A stretch of DNA of 36,374 bases from NCBI GenBank assembly GCA_946414885.1, contig CAMKQH010000031.1, forward strand, positions 1 through 36,374, written 5' to 3'. The position numbers and the translations under genes were made by a program. This document shows, piece by piece, positions 1 to 7,495 of the stretch (position 1 is the stretch's first letter; each line of letters opens with the position of its first letter). The notes beneath the pieces are model-generated. The model worked only from the letters and a program-made list of their open reading frames with translations, ran no database searches and was not told the DNA's origin. This DNA comes from an uncultured Lachnospiraceae bacterium. GTDB taxonomy: Bacteria > Bacillota > Clostridia > Lachnospirales > Lachnospiraceae.

Positions 1-271
1 AAAATGGCTTCCAGGCAAGTAAAAAGGCGAGATACTACTTGCCTGTGAGGGAAAAGAAGCTTCCAGGCAAGTGGAAACGCGAGATACTACTTGCCTGAGA
101 GGGATAAATGGCTTCCAGGCAAGTAAAAAGGCGAGATACTACTTGCCTGGGAGGGAAAAATGGCTTCCAGGCAAGTAAAAAGGCGAGATACTACTTGCCT
201 GTGAGGGAAAAATGGCTTCCAGGCAAGTAGAAAAGCGAGATACTACTTGCCTGTGAGGGAAAAGAAGCTTC
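1..271. repeat. 52-bp tandem repeat array, five hairpin units
   Basis: Five units follow one another with an exact 52-bp period; the left arms begin at 12, 64, 116, 168 and 220. Each unit holds the inverted repeat CAGGCAAGTA ... TACTTGCCTG (right arms at 36-45, 88-97, 140-149, 192-201 and 244-253). The loop varies on one side but always contains GCGAGATAC. Unit 2 has lost one pairing base of the left arm. The array starts just downstream of the comEC stop and probably continues past the left window edge, because the first bases fit the end of a preceding unit. No gene is visible here. Read in the comEC direction each hairpin is followed by GAAGCCATTTTT or a variant, a weak terminator-like tail. 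Confidence 0.93.
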
Positions 272-290
272 TGCTGTCCCGCTGACATGT

Positions 291-2966
291 TTATTTCACG
301 TATACCATGGGCGCTTTGTTGATCCGTATGGTGATGGCGCCGAGTCTGTCGGTGCGAAGGACGGTGGTGCCGTCATCAGAAAGGCGCCGCAACAATTCTT
401 CGTGGGGATGGCCATAGAAGTTTTTTCTTCCGCAGGAGATAACCGTGATGCTTGCATTCATTTGGTTTAAGAATTCCGGCGAAGTTGCATTTTGTGAACC
501 ATGATGCGCACACTTAAGTACCGTGACTTCGCGGATGTCGCGCGCACGAAGTTCCTCCAACAATTCCTTCTCTCCCGCGCCTTGAACGTCGCCCGTCAAA
601 AGCGCCGTTATCGCCTCTTGACGGCGCTTTAGGCAAACCCACAGACAAAGCGAATCCTCATTGCCGTCAGTTCCCATACTCCCGCTTTGCGGGTGCAATG
701 CAAGGAATGAAACATTTTTTCCTGTCAAGGCATCTCCTGCAGATAAATATTGTATCTGCGTGCCCGGAGACTGCTTAGCCGCCTGAAGCACCTCCGAAAA
801 GCTATCTTCGGCCCGCTCCCAGTTCGGAAGATACAATTGATCGATCCGGATTCCTTCCTGGCGCGCGCTTTCCAAAAGCTCCGTGATGCCGCTCACGTGA
901 TCCCTGTCGCCGTGGGAGAGAAAAATGCCATCCAGATGATGAATCCCCTCATGCTTTAAGAAGGGAAGCAGCACCTTCTCCCCTATGTCCTTTCTGCTGG
1001 TACTGCCGCAATCATACAGCCACGTCTGACCTTTTTCCAAGCGGATGAAAACGCAATCCCCCTGACCAACGTCCAGGAACGTAATGCCCGTCATGCGTCT
1101 GGCCGGTATGGCAAAGATCAGGGGCGACGTCACTATGAGAAGCCAAGTAAGCTTGTACGTCCATCGCCCTAGCCTTTTTCTGCAGTCTTCTGCCCTAACC
1201 CTTCTTCCCACTCGTTTCTCACATACTGCCTTCTTGCCACTCCATACTATCTGCTTCTCCCACGCTTCCTCCTTGCCACTACTTGCCGCCTGTTTCTCGG
1301 ATGCTTCTTTTTTGCTTTGCATCCACAGGCACCACAATCCAAGGCCCAGCATCGCGTAGTATGCGATTATCTGCCAAACCCTTGGGCAACCTGGATTCCA
1401 GAAAGGACAAGGCAACTCCCTTGCCCATAGGCAGAGTTTTTCAAACAAGCGCAGTCCCAATACGTCGACCGTTCCCAAAATGCCAAGCCCCGGAATCAGC
1501 ATGGCGAGCATGCCAAACAATAAAAGCGGTCCCATGAGTGGGATGACGATCAGATTTAACAGAGTGGAATAGGTGGGGACTTCATAGTAAAACCATAAGG
1601 ACAGCGGAAGTGTCGTCAAAAAGATTGCCAAACCTGCCCGAAGGGCGCGAATCATTCCATCACCAACGAATGCCATCCCCTCCATAACCCTTTCCATCCA
1701 AGTATCTTGCGGCCGTTCCCTCCATATGTCACGCAGATTTTTCTTCCCTGTGTCAAGCGACCTTGCATTCCACGTATTTAACAGCCTTTTCATCCATGTA
1801 TCACCTGGTTGTTTCTTCCCTGTGTCAAGCGGCCTTGCATTCCACGTATTTAACAGCCTTTTCATCCATGTATCACCTGGTTGTTTCTTCCAAGCGTCAC
1901 GCGACCCTGCTTTCCACGTGTCATGCCGCCTTTCCTTCCATGTGTCATGCCGCCTTTCCTTCCACGTATCACGCGCCTTTTCGAGCACCGGAAGTGTGAC
2001 GCCCACGCCAAATATGGAACCGAAGGAGAGCCAAAAGCCAGAATTTAGCGCGTTCGCGGGTTCCGTGCAAAGCATGCCACAGGCCATGACGGCAACGGCC
2101 GTAGGCAGGTCGTAGGTCCGCCCGGCGATTAGCGCCAGCATGCGCAAAAGAAACATGCCAATGGCGCGACATGCAGAGACGCTCATGCCCGTCATGATGC
2201 CGTAAAAAACCAACGTGCCCCCGGCAAGCAACGCCGCAAAACCCATTCGCATGCCCAGCCGTCTTAGCAGCGAATACAACCCCATGCCAAGAAGCGTTAC
2301 GTGAAGCCCAGAAATGCTTAGGATATGCACTATTCCGCCCTCTTGATACAGTTCCCGAAGCTCCGGATCCAGCTGCGTGCGGTCCCCCAGAAGCATGGTG
2401 CGCATAACCCCCGCCTCCCTGACGGGAAACACGTAATCCAGACGCTTTCCAAAGTATGTTTTCAACTCATGCAAAAATTCTCTCACGCGATCGCAGGACG
2501 CACTCTGCCAAAGGATCCTGGTCTCCGTTAATTTACCCCCGATCCGCTTTCCCTGATAATACTTTGCATAATCAAATTCACCTGGATTAGTCGCCGTCTC
2601 GAAGAAGGAAAATAGCCCTTCCACCCGTATTCTGCTGCCGATTTTGGGCAATGCTTCGCCTGGCTCCATTGCCAAAAAGCACTGGATCCGATCCGTTTTC
2701 AACGTTTGTAAGCTGGAAATAATCTGCCGCGACATTGCGGCGTCTTGATTTGATGAAAGATCTGATAACAGAAAATATTCTTGGTCTCCCTGGATTCCTT
2801 TTTCAACAACCTTGCCTTGGAAAATAATCCTTTCCTCTTCCCAGGGCGGATCCTCGGGATACGTTTGTCTAAGCTTGACCGTCTCATTCGCCATGCCGCA
2901 AAACAAGACATTCAGCACGGCCACGACCGTCAACGCCATACAGACCCAAAACAAGGGTCTTTTCAT
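291..2966 (-). CDS. comEC: ComEC/Rec2-family DNA-uptake channel with repeat-expanded loops
   Basis: This is a polytopic membrane protein expected to carry single-stranded DNA across the cytoplasmic membrane during transformation. Visible parts are an N-terminal membrane segment (about 5-22), an OB-like soluble region (about 45-155), the family motif HILSISGLHV (214-223), several membrane helices (about 224-325 and 435-550), and a C-terminal metallo-beta-lactamase-like domain with DVGQGD (632-637) and SHGDRDH (684-690). At 891 residues it is longer than usual, because two loops contain tandem repeats (330-425 and 557-595). The start has AAAGGAG about nine bases upstream. It is the last gene after the GerMN gene, from which a large inverted-repeat element separates it. 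The reading frame is intact, so it may be functional; whether the cell is naturally competent is not known from this window. Confidence 0.93.
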   Translation of the reverse strand: MKRPLFWVCMALTVVAVLNVLFCGMANETVKLRQTYPEDPPWEEERIIFQGKVVEKGIQGDQEYFLLSDLSSNQDAAMSRQIISSLQTLKTDRIQCFLAMEPGEALPKIGSRIRVEGLFSFFETATNPGEFDYAKYYQGKRIGGKLTETRILWQSASCDRVREFLHELKTYFGKRLDYVFPVREAGVMRTMLLGDRTQLDPELRELYQEGGIVHILSISGLHVTLLGMGLYSLLRRLGMRMGFAALLAGGTLVFYGIMTGMSVSACRAIGMFLLRMLALIAGRTYDLPTAVAVMACGMLCTEPANALNSGFWLSFGSIFGVGVTLPVLEKARDTWKERRHDTWKERRHDTWKAGSRDAWKKQPGDTWMKRLLNTWNARPLDTGKKQPGDTWMKRLLNTWNARSLDTGKKNLRDIWRERPQDTWMERVMEGMAFVGDGMIRALRAGLAIFLTTLPLSLWFYYEVPTYSTLLNLIVIPLMGPLLLFGMLAMLIPGLGILGTVDVLGLRLFEKLCLWARELPCPFWNPGCPRVWQIIAYYAMLGLGLWCLWMQSKKEASEKQAASSGKEEAWEKQIVWSGKKAVCEKRVGRRVRAEDCRKRLGRWTYKLTWLLIVTSPLIFAIPARRMTGITFLDVGQGDCVFIRLEKGQTWLYDCGSTSRKDIGEKVLLPFLKHEGIHHLDGIFLSHGDRDHVSGITELLESARQEGIRIDQLYLPNWERAEDSFSEVLQAAKQSPGTQIQYLSAGDALTGKNVSFLALHPQSGSMGTDGNEDSLCLWVCLKRRQEAITALLTGDVQGAGEKELLEELRARDIREVTVLKCAHHGSQNATSPEFLNQMNASITVISCGRKNFYGHPHEELLRRLSDDGTTVLRTDRLGAITIRINKAPMVYVK
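1182..1298 (-). repeat. 39-bp (13-residue) tandem repeat inside comEC
   Basis: Residues 557-595 of ComEC read as three 13-residue units: EKQAASSGKEEAW, EKQIVWSGKKAVC and EKRVGRRVRAEDC, followed by a partial RKRLGRW. The units are diverged but keep the leading EK and a W/C at the end. They sit in a basic, presumably cytoplasmic segment between the last membrane-helix group and the helix before the beta-lactamase-like domain. The unit length is a multiple of three, so the frame is kept. Confidence 0.75.
1692..1979 (-). repeat. 24-bp (8-residue) tandem repeat inside comEC, 12 units
   Basis: ComEC residues 330-425 form twelve consecutive octapeptides with the pattern xxxDTWxx (for example KARDTWKE, RRHDTWKE, QPGDTWMK, RLLNTWNA). 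At DNA level the unit is 24 bp, and a higher-order 72-bp block (three units) is duplicated almost exactly at 1741-1812 and 1813-1884. The block lies in the loop after the LNSGFWLSFGSIFG membrane segment. The strong similarity between neighbouring units points to recent expansion; the length divides by three and the frame stays open. Confidence 0.92.
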
Positions 2967-2996
2967 TCTATGTTCTCCTTTCTTACATAATTACAT

Positions 2997-3276
2997 GTCA
3001 CGGGGATATGTCTACTGACACAAATTAGCAAACTACACGTTTCAATCAACTCGAGGGGATGGCTTGGATAGTGTCTCTTAGGCATGTGTGCCAAGCGTCG
3101 GTACTTAGGGGATGTTAGACGTCAAAAGCGTCGAGCATGACGATTTTGACGTCTAGCCCCCTAGTACCGATACGCTGCACTCATAGCGCGAGCGTGCCTA
3201 GGGGACACTTCCAAGCCTCGGCCCCGAGTTCTGCAAACCATTACGGTCTGTGTCAGTAGACATGTCCCCGCGTCAC
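2997..3276. repeat. Outer inverted repeat enclosing a structured element
   Basis: The 311-bp gap between the GerMN gene and comEC holds no gene. Its two ends, 2997-3022 and 3249-3276, are near-perfect inverted copies sharing GTCTACTGACACA and its complement, with GTCACGGGGAT opposite TCCCCGCGTCAC. The right arm ends one base before the GerMN stop codon. Inside lies the separate structured element 3050-3228. The whole could fold into a long hairpin in the transcript, or extrude as a cruciform. There is no T-run, so it is not a classical Rho-independent terminator. Confidence 0.9.
3050..3228. repeat. Structured intergenic element, copy 1
   Basis: This 179-bp imperfect palindrome begins with CTCGAGGGG and ends with CCCCGAG. 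Nested stems are visible: 3050-3068 with 3210-3228, 3071-3084 with 3195-3208 (all 14 positions pair, with G-T wobbles), 3099-3111 with 3158-3169, and a perfect 12-bp terminal stem TAGACGTCAAAA type at the tip (3116-3127 with 3144-3155). A second copy lies at 12556-12758. It may act as RNA in the minus-strand transcript or as a DNA element; I do not recognise a family. Confidence 0.85.
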
Positions 3277-3277
3277 G

Positions 3278-4216
3278 TTATTCCAGGGTTGTGACGAAGT
3301 CGAGATTGCGGTCAAATACGGCGCTTCCGAAGACGTCGGGAACCTCTCCGTTGACCAGGATCTGCACGCGGTTCACGCTCTGCAGCTCCGTGAGGGTATT
3401 GACGAGAGAATAAATCTCCACCTCCAGGGTAACGTTGCCCACGGCCTCCAAGAAAGCGGAATCGAAATTCAGGTAACAAATGCCATCCTTCGTCATAACG
3501 CTGAGAATCTTGACGTCAGGATTGACGGTGGGATAAAGCCCTGCGATCTTTCCGCTGGGGCCGGCCAGAATCTCATCCACCACAAATCGCTCCAAGGGCG
3601 TGTTGGTGGAATAGAACTTCTCGCGGTAAGCCGCGATCAGCTTGTTTCCCTCTTCATTCGCAAAATAAAGCTTCACGCGGATCTGCTCATAGGAGTTGAT
3701 CTCGCTTCCGTCGTTATGGATGAACTGGTCCGCCGTCATCCAGCCCACGGGATCTCCCGCCGCATCCACCAGCGGTGAACCGTTCACCTGTATCTGCACG
3801 CGCTTCACGCCGTCCGCCTGCACAAGCGTGCGAACGATGGCCGCCCGCACCAGCACCTCCGTCGTCGGGCTGAGATCCATGTATTTGTCGTCCACGTTCA
3901 GCACAAAGCTTCCTTCCGAATAATCGATGTTTAAAACGCTAAAACCCATGGCCAAAGGCGACTTGTATGCCGGCTTCTCCGGAATGGCAGACAAATAGGA
4001 CATCAAAAGATTAATCTGCTCCTCCGTGGCTCCCGTTGGCCTGTCATATTCATGAACCTCCACCTTCGTCTCGGAATTCGAAAGATAGTAGACCTGTACC
4101 TTCCCTCCATCCGAATGCTTGGTTTCCTCGCAGGAAGAAAGCATGCAAAGAAAACCTGCCAAAAACAGCAGGGCCCAAAGCCTTCTTCGCATATTTCCAT
4201 TCCTCCAAAGTTTCAT
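3278..4216 (-). CDS. GerMN-domain lipoprotein
   Basis: This 312-residue exported protein has two GerMN-like domains (about 40-155 and 180-300; both carry the RVQIxVNG signature, QIQVNGSPLV at 141-150 and QILVNGEVPD at 285-294). The N-terminus is a lipoprotein signal with lipobox LSSC, lipid cysteine at 29, so it should sit on the outer face of the cytoplasmic membrane. GerMN proteins are known from sporulation and germination; two-domain versions also occur near sensor kinases. A frame extends upstream to 4420, but that part is a 32-bp tandem repeat. I chose the ATG at 4216 because GGAGGAGG lies five bases before it and the signal peptide follows. It lies downstream of the two-component genes and probably shares their transcript. 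Confidence 0.85.
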   Translation of the reverse strand: MKLWRNGNMRRRLWALLFLAGFLCMLSSCEETKHSDGGKVQVYYLSNSETKVEVHEYDRPTGATEEQINLLMSYLSAIPEKPAYKSPLAMGFSVLNIDYSEGSFVLNVDDKYMDLSPTTEVLVRAAIVRTLVQADGVKRVQIQVNGSPLVDAAGDPVGWMTADQFIHNDGSEINSYEQIRVKLYFANEEGNKLIAAYREKFYSTNTPLERFVVDEILAGPSGKIAGLYPTVNPDVKILSVMTKDGICYLNFDSAFLEAVGNVTLEVEIYSLVNTLTELQSVNRVQILVNGEVPDVFGSAVFDRNLDFVTTLE

Positions 4217-4248
4217 CCGTTCCTCCTCCGGAGCCGACATTACCAAAT

Positions 4249-4472
4249 CCGGCTCGGCTTCCGCTCCGGTCTTGCCATATCCGGCTCGGCTTCCGCTCCG
4301 GTCTTGCCATGTCTGGCTCAATTTCCGCTCCGGTCTTGCCATATCCGACTCGGCTTCCGCTCCGGTCTTGTCATGTCTGGCCCATCTTCCGATCTGGCCT
4401 TGCCAAGTCTGGTTCAACATCCGCTCCGGCGTTATCTAGTCTTGCTCAATTTCCGTTCCGTCCCTTTCCCGT
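4249..4472. repeat. 32-bp tandem repeat, seven units
   Basis: Units begin at 4249, 4281, 4313, 4345, 4377, 4409 and 4441, an exact 32-bp spacing. The consensus is close to CCGGCTCGGCTTCCGCTCCG plus GTCTTGCCATAT, with the last two units most diverged. The array fills the gap between the sensor-kinase and GerMN genes and the seventh unit runs over the last codons of the kinase (stop at 4446). Because 32 is not a multiple of three, the frame changes from unit to unit, which argues against coding. It would form the leader of the GerMN message. Confidence 0.93.
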
Positions 4473-5951
4473 CACGTGGTTCAGCGGGATCTTAACCGTA
4501 AAGGTAGTGCCCTCTCCGAGCTTGCTGGATACGGTGATGGACCCCCTGTGCATCAGCACGGCGCTCTTTGTGATCGCGAGTCCAAGTCCCGTTCCGCCCA
4601 TTTCGCGGGAGTGGGATTTGTCCGCGCGGTAAAATCTCTCGTAAACGTGTGGCAGATCCTCCTCCGGAATGCCCACGCCGGTATCACTCACCTGCAGCGT
4701 AAAATACTGGTGATCTGCGTCCAGCACAACCCTCACTTGGCCATGTTCATGATTATATTTAATGGCATTTTCCATCAGGTTCGTCATGATCAGCGTCATC
4801 TTCACCTCATCCACCTCGGCGATCACGGGACGCATGCTCTCGAAGATGATCTCCACGTCCTTCTTGCGCGCAATGGGACGGAGACGCTTTAGCGTGAGCT
4901 CCGCCAGATCATTGACGTTCAATGCCACAATGTTCAGATCCTGCGTAGTCTTGTCCAGCTTTACCAGCGTCAGGAGATCCGTGATGATACTGTTCTCCCT
5001 GTCAATCTCCGAGACCATGTCCGTCATAAATTCCCGGTAAAGCTCCGCCGGCACGTCCGGCTGGGTAAGCAGCGAATCCGCCAGCACCTTCAGGGACGCC
5101 ATGGGCGTTCGAAGCTCATGGGACACGTTCGCCACAAATTCCTGCCGCGAATCATTCAAGGCGTTCATTCGGCCCAGCAGATCATTAAAGGCGTCAATGA
5201 TATGTACCGTCTCCACGTAATCCGGCACGGAGATGGCCTTCTCGCTGGTGCCCTCCTTTACCTTTCGGATCTCTGCCGTAACCTTACCGAAGGGTTTCGT
5301 TAAGACGCCGGAAAGCATGACGGAGATGATGACGATTCCCATGATCATCAATATCTCCAGTGTCAATGCATTTTGGTTCATCTGATCGATCATCTCAACG
5401 ATCGTCTCGTCAGACACGCTGGTCAGCATTACGCCGACGATGCTGGACTTTCCGTCCGTGCCCGTGGAGGCAATGGGAATGGTCATCTCTATGTAGCCAT
5501 GCTCCGCGTCATAATGCGACACGTTCTCCCCGCGAAAGCACTTGATCACTTCCTCGGAAATGATCGTCTTGCCCTCACTAATGCCATACGTATCCCTGAG
5601 CACCTTACAGCTCTTGCCAATGACCATAACGCGCCCGCCATACAGATTGGATATGGTCTCGAGCTCCGCGTTGATTCCCTGACGGGACGCGATCATTCCA
5701 GGCTCCTGCAGGCGATACGTCGCAAAATAATTGTTACTGATCAGATGCTTTGCAACAATAAGCAACTGGTTTTGCACCGTCTCCGTTCTCTGCTGTACCG
5801 CGCGGTGCTTGTAGGTCTCCATGATGGCGTGCCGCATCAGTGCGCTGGCCACAATGCCGACCACGAGAGTCAGAAGGCAGATCCTCGCTCGGAAGCTGCG
5901 CAGCATAACAAACTGTTTTAAGTTTTCCTTTACGTTATCCGGCAACTTCAC
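4446..5951 (-). CDS. Membrane sensor histidine kinase
   Basis: This 501-residue two-component kinase has a first membrane helix (about 22-39), an extracytoplasmic sensor region (about 40-195), a second helix (about 196-216), a HAMP linker (217-265), a HisKA domain with the phospho-accepting histidine in VSHELRTP (H278), and a HATPase domain with N box NLMENAIKYN (391-400), DTGVG (423-427) and GTGLGLAI (453-460). No PAS domain is evident, so it resembles the PhoR/ResE class rather than full WalK. The start is GTG with AGGAAGG upstream. It lies 31 bp after its response regulator. Its last codons lie in the 32-bp repeat array, so the C-terminal tail may derive from repeat DNA. Confidence 0.95.
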   Translation of the reverse strand: MKLPDNVKENLKQFVMLRSFRARICLLTLVVGIVASALMRHAIMETYKHRAVQQRTETVQNQLLIVAKHLISNNYFATYRLQEPGMIASRQGINAELETISNLYGGRVMVIGKSCKVLRDTYGISEGKTIISEEVIKCFRGENVSHYDAEHGYIEMTIPIASTGTDGKSSIVGVMLTSVSDETIVEMIDQMNQNALTLEILMIMGIVIISVMLSGVLTKPFGKVTAEIRKVKEGTSEKAISVPDYVETVHIIDAFNDLLGRMNALNDSRQEFVANVSHELRTPMASLKVLADSLLTQPDVPAELYREFMTDMVSEIDRENSIITDLLTLVKLDKTTQDLNIVALNVNDLAELTLKRLRPIARKKDVEIIFESMRPVIAEVDEVKMTLIMTNLMENAIKYNHEHGQVRVVLDADHQYFTLQVSDTGVGIPEEDLPHVYERFYRADKSHSREMGGTGLGLAITKSAVLMHRGSITVSSKLGEGTTFTVKIPLNHVTGKGRNGN

Positions 5952-5982
5952 GATCCTTCCTCGCTCCCAACAACCACTCTAA

Positions 5983-6675
5983 TCATGCTTGAAAATAATA
6001 TCCAACGCCCCATTTTGTCCTTACGTAATGAGGCTCACTGGGATTCGGTTCAATCTTCTCGCGGAGTCTTCTCACGTGGACGTCCACGGTTCTGACGTCA
6101 CCGGGATAATCAGCCCCCCAGATGAGCTTCAACAGATTCTCCCTGTCATACACCTTTCCAGGATTCAGCATCAAGAGCTCCAGCACCTCAAACTCCTTCG
6201 CCGTAAGCCCGATCTCCTGCCCTGCCACGTAAGCGCGGCGGCCTTCGCAGTCCAGACGCACGTCGCCGCCTTCCAGAACGCGGCTTATGTTTGCTTCCAC
6301 GTTACGACCGTCCATGCGGCGCATGATCGCCTTGATCCTCGCCTTTACCTCCAGAATATTAAAGGGCTTGGTGATGTAATCGTCCGCACCGTATTCCAGT
6401 CCAAGGATCTTGTCCATGTCCTCGCCGCGCGCCGTCAGCATGATCACCGGCACGTCCGAAAACTCGCGGATCTGCTGGCACACTTCAAAGCCACCCACCT
6501 TCGGCAGCATCACGTCCAGCAGAATAATGTCATACTGGTTTTCCCGCGCCAGGTTCAACGCTTCCTCCCCGTCATACGCGCAGTCCACCGTCATTCCGTC
6601 CTGCTCTAAGCTGAATTTAATCCCCTTTACGATCAGTTTCTCGTCATCTACCACCAATACCCTTCTGTCTGCCAT
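5983..6675 (-). CDS. OmpR-family response regulator
   Basis: This 230-residue regulator has an N-terminal receiver with acidic pair D10-D11, phospho-acceptor D54 in LLDVMLP, and the conserved TKPF lysine near 105. A C-terminal winged-helix DNA-binding domain (about 130-228) contains the VDVHVRRLREKI recognition-helix region. It is the cognate partner of the adjacent kinase. GAGGAG lies before the ATG. Its promoter is probably the one before comEA, since the gap to comEA is only 35 bp. Target genes cannot be told from this window. Confidence 0.95.
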   Translation of the reverse strand: MADRRVLVVDDEKLIVKGIKFSLEQDGMTVDCAYDGEEALNLARENQYDIILLDVMLPKVGGFEVCQQIREFSDVPVIMLTARGEDMDKILGLEYGADDYITKPFNILEVKARIKAIMRRMDGRNVEANISRVLEGGDVRLDCEGRRAYVAGQEIGLTAKEFEVLELLMLNPGKVYDRENLLKLIWGADYPGDVRTVDVHVRRLREKIEPNPSEPHYVRTKWGVGYYFQA

Positions 6676-6710
6676 CTCTTTCTCCTCATCCTTCCCTGCT
6701 TTTGTCTGAT

Positions 6711-7391
6711 TTACTTCGAAACCGTGACCAAGTCCTGAATTTGCTGATAGAGTGCATCCCCTATCCCCGGGACTTGCAATAATTCTTCTACTTTTGAAAA
6801 ACTTCCGTGCTCCTTACGGTATTTAAGGATCGCTTTGGCACGGCTCTCGCCGATCCCCGGGATCGTTTGCAGCGCCGTCTCGTCCGCCGAATTGAGATCC
6901 ACCGGGCCACCCTCTTCCGTGCTTTCGCGAAGCTTCTCTCCCTTTTCCGGAAAGTAGAGCTGCTGCCCGTCCTCCACAAAGGCCGCCAGGTTCACGTAGG
7001 ACTGATCCGCCGCCTCCGTAAAGCCTCCGGCCATCTCCAAAGCGTCTGCCGCCCTGCTGCCTGCAGGAAGCGTCTTAACGCCTGGATCTCTTACGGCGCC
7101 GCAGACGTGAACGGTCAGAACCTGCAAAGGCGTCTCTCCGCCTTCCCCGTCTCTCGTCATCCCATCGCTTCCCTCGTTTCCGTTTTCCTGCCGTTCCCCT
7201 TCCGTATCTCCCTCCGCTCCCGTCACTTGACCAGATCCGTCAAACTGCAGGGTCAAAGCCTGATCCGGCTGGCAACCGGCCGCCATCCATGCAAAAAGCA
7301 CGCACGCAAGCAGCACGACTGCGCTTTTTTTCGTAAGCCAAAGCGCGTCCCGCTGTCTCTTGCATTTCTTGATCATATTCCATTTTCCCAT
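6711..7391 (-). CDS. comEA: ComEA-like DNA-binding protein (SLBB + helix-hairpin-helix)
   Basis: This 226-residue protein has a membrane or lipoprotein signal (about 23-40, possible lipobox MAAGC with cysteine 40), an acidic Gly/Glu linker (50-88), an SLBB domain (about 92-148) and a C-terminal double helix-hairpin-helix (VDLNSADETALQTIPGIG from 164, repeated as VPGIGDALYQQI). ComEA binds incoming double-stranded DNA outside the membrane and hands it to ComEC. Here the two genes lie about 4 kb apart with a two-component system and a GerMN gene between them. The start is uncertain: ATG at 7391 and ATG at 7376 both have weak ribosome sites. Confidence 0.9.
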   Translation of the reverse strand: MGKWNMIKKCKRQRDALWLTKKSAVVLLACVLFAWMAAGCQPDQALTLQFDGSGQVTGAEGDTEGERQENGNEGSDGMTRDGEGGETPLQVLTVHVCGAVRDPGVKTLPAGSRAADALEMAGGFTEAADQSYVNLAAFVEDGQQLYFPEKGEKLRESTEEGGPVDLNSADETALQTIPGIGESRAKAILKYRKEHGSFSKVEELLQVPGIGDALYQQIQDLVTVSK

Positions 7392-7463
7392 AAATTAACC
7401 CATTCCCGTCCGTGCCTTCCAAACGCCGCTTAATTCATGGGATGATTCTTTGTCGATAAAATT

Positions 7464-7492
7464 ATTGTAAGCGAAAACGAAGCCCTTTACAA
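7464..7492 (-). promoter_or_regulatory. Probable promoter before comEA
   Basis: On the minus strand TTGTAA (7487-7492) and TACAAT (7464-7469) are separated by exactly 17 bp, a good sigma-A type arrangement. It lies in the 104-bp gap after the DMT-type gene and would drive comEA and, by close spacing, the response regulator, kinase, GerMN gene and possibly comEC. Confidence 0.65.
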
Positions 7493-7495
7493 GAC

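Noticed and set aside
1..271. CRISPR array
   Set aside because: The whole 52-bp unit repeats, including the would-be spacers, and each unit is an internal hairpin; no variable spacers and no cas genes.
1..271. Integron attC array
   Set aside because: Units are only 52 bp apart with no gene cassettes between them and no integrase in the window.
1726..2115. Plus-strand coding frames across the comEC repeats
   Set aside because: They are mirror frames of a repetitive coding region; no ribosome site, and comEC on the other strand has clear domains.
3050..3228. Rho-independent terminator of the GerMN gene
   Set aside because: The hairpin is far too long, has no T-run on either side, and a second copy keeps the same detailed structure inside the arg operon.
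4217..4420. N-terminal extension of the GerMN protein
   Set aside because: The extension is translated 32-bp repeat; a strong ribosome site and a lipoprotein signal begin at 4216.
5041..6540. Enrichment of the palindrome ACGT as a methylation or uptake signal
   Set aside because: It looked frequent in the two-component genes (8 in 6061-6540) but not in 9181-10500 (about 6, near expectation). It mostly comes from Asp/Asn/Tyr/His codons ending in C before Val, so codon-pair choice explains it.
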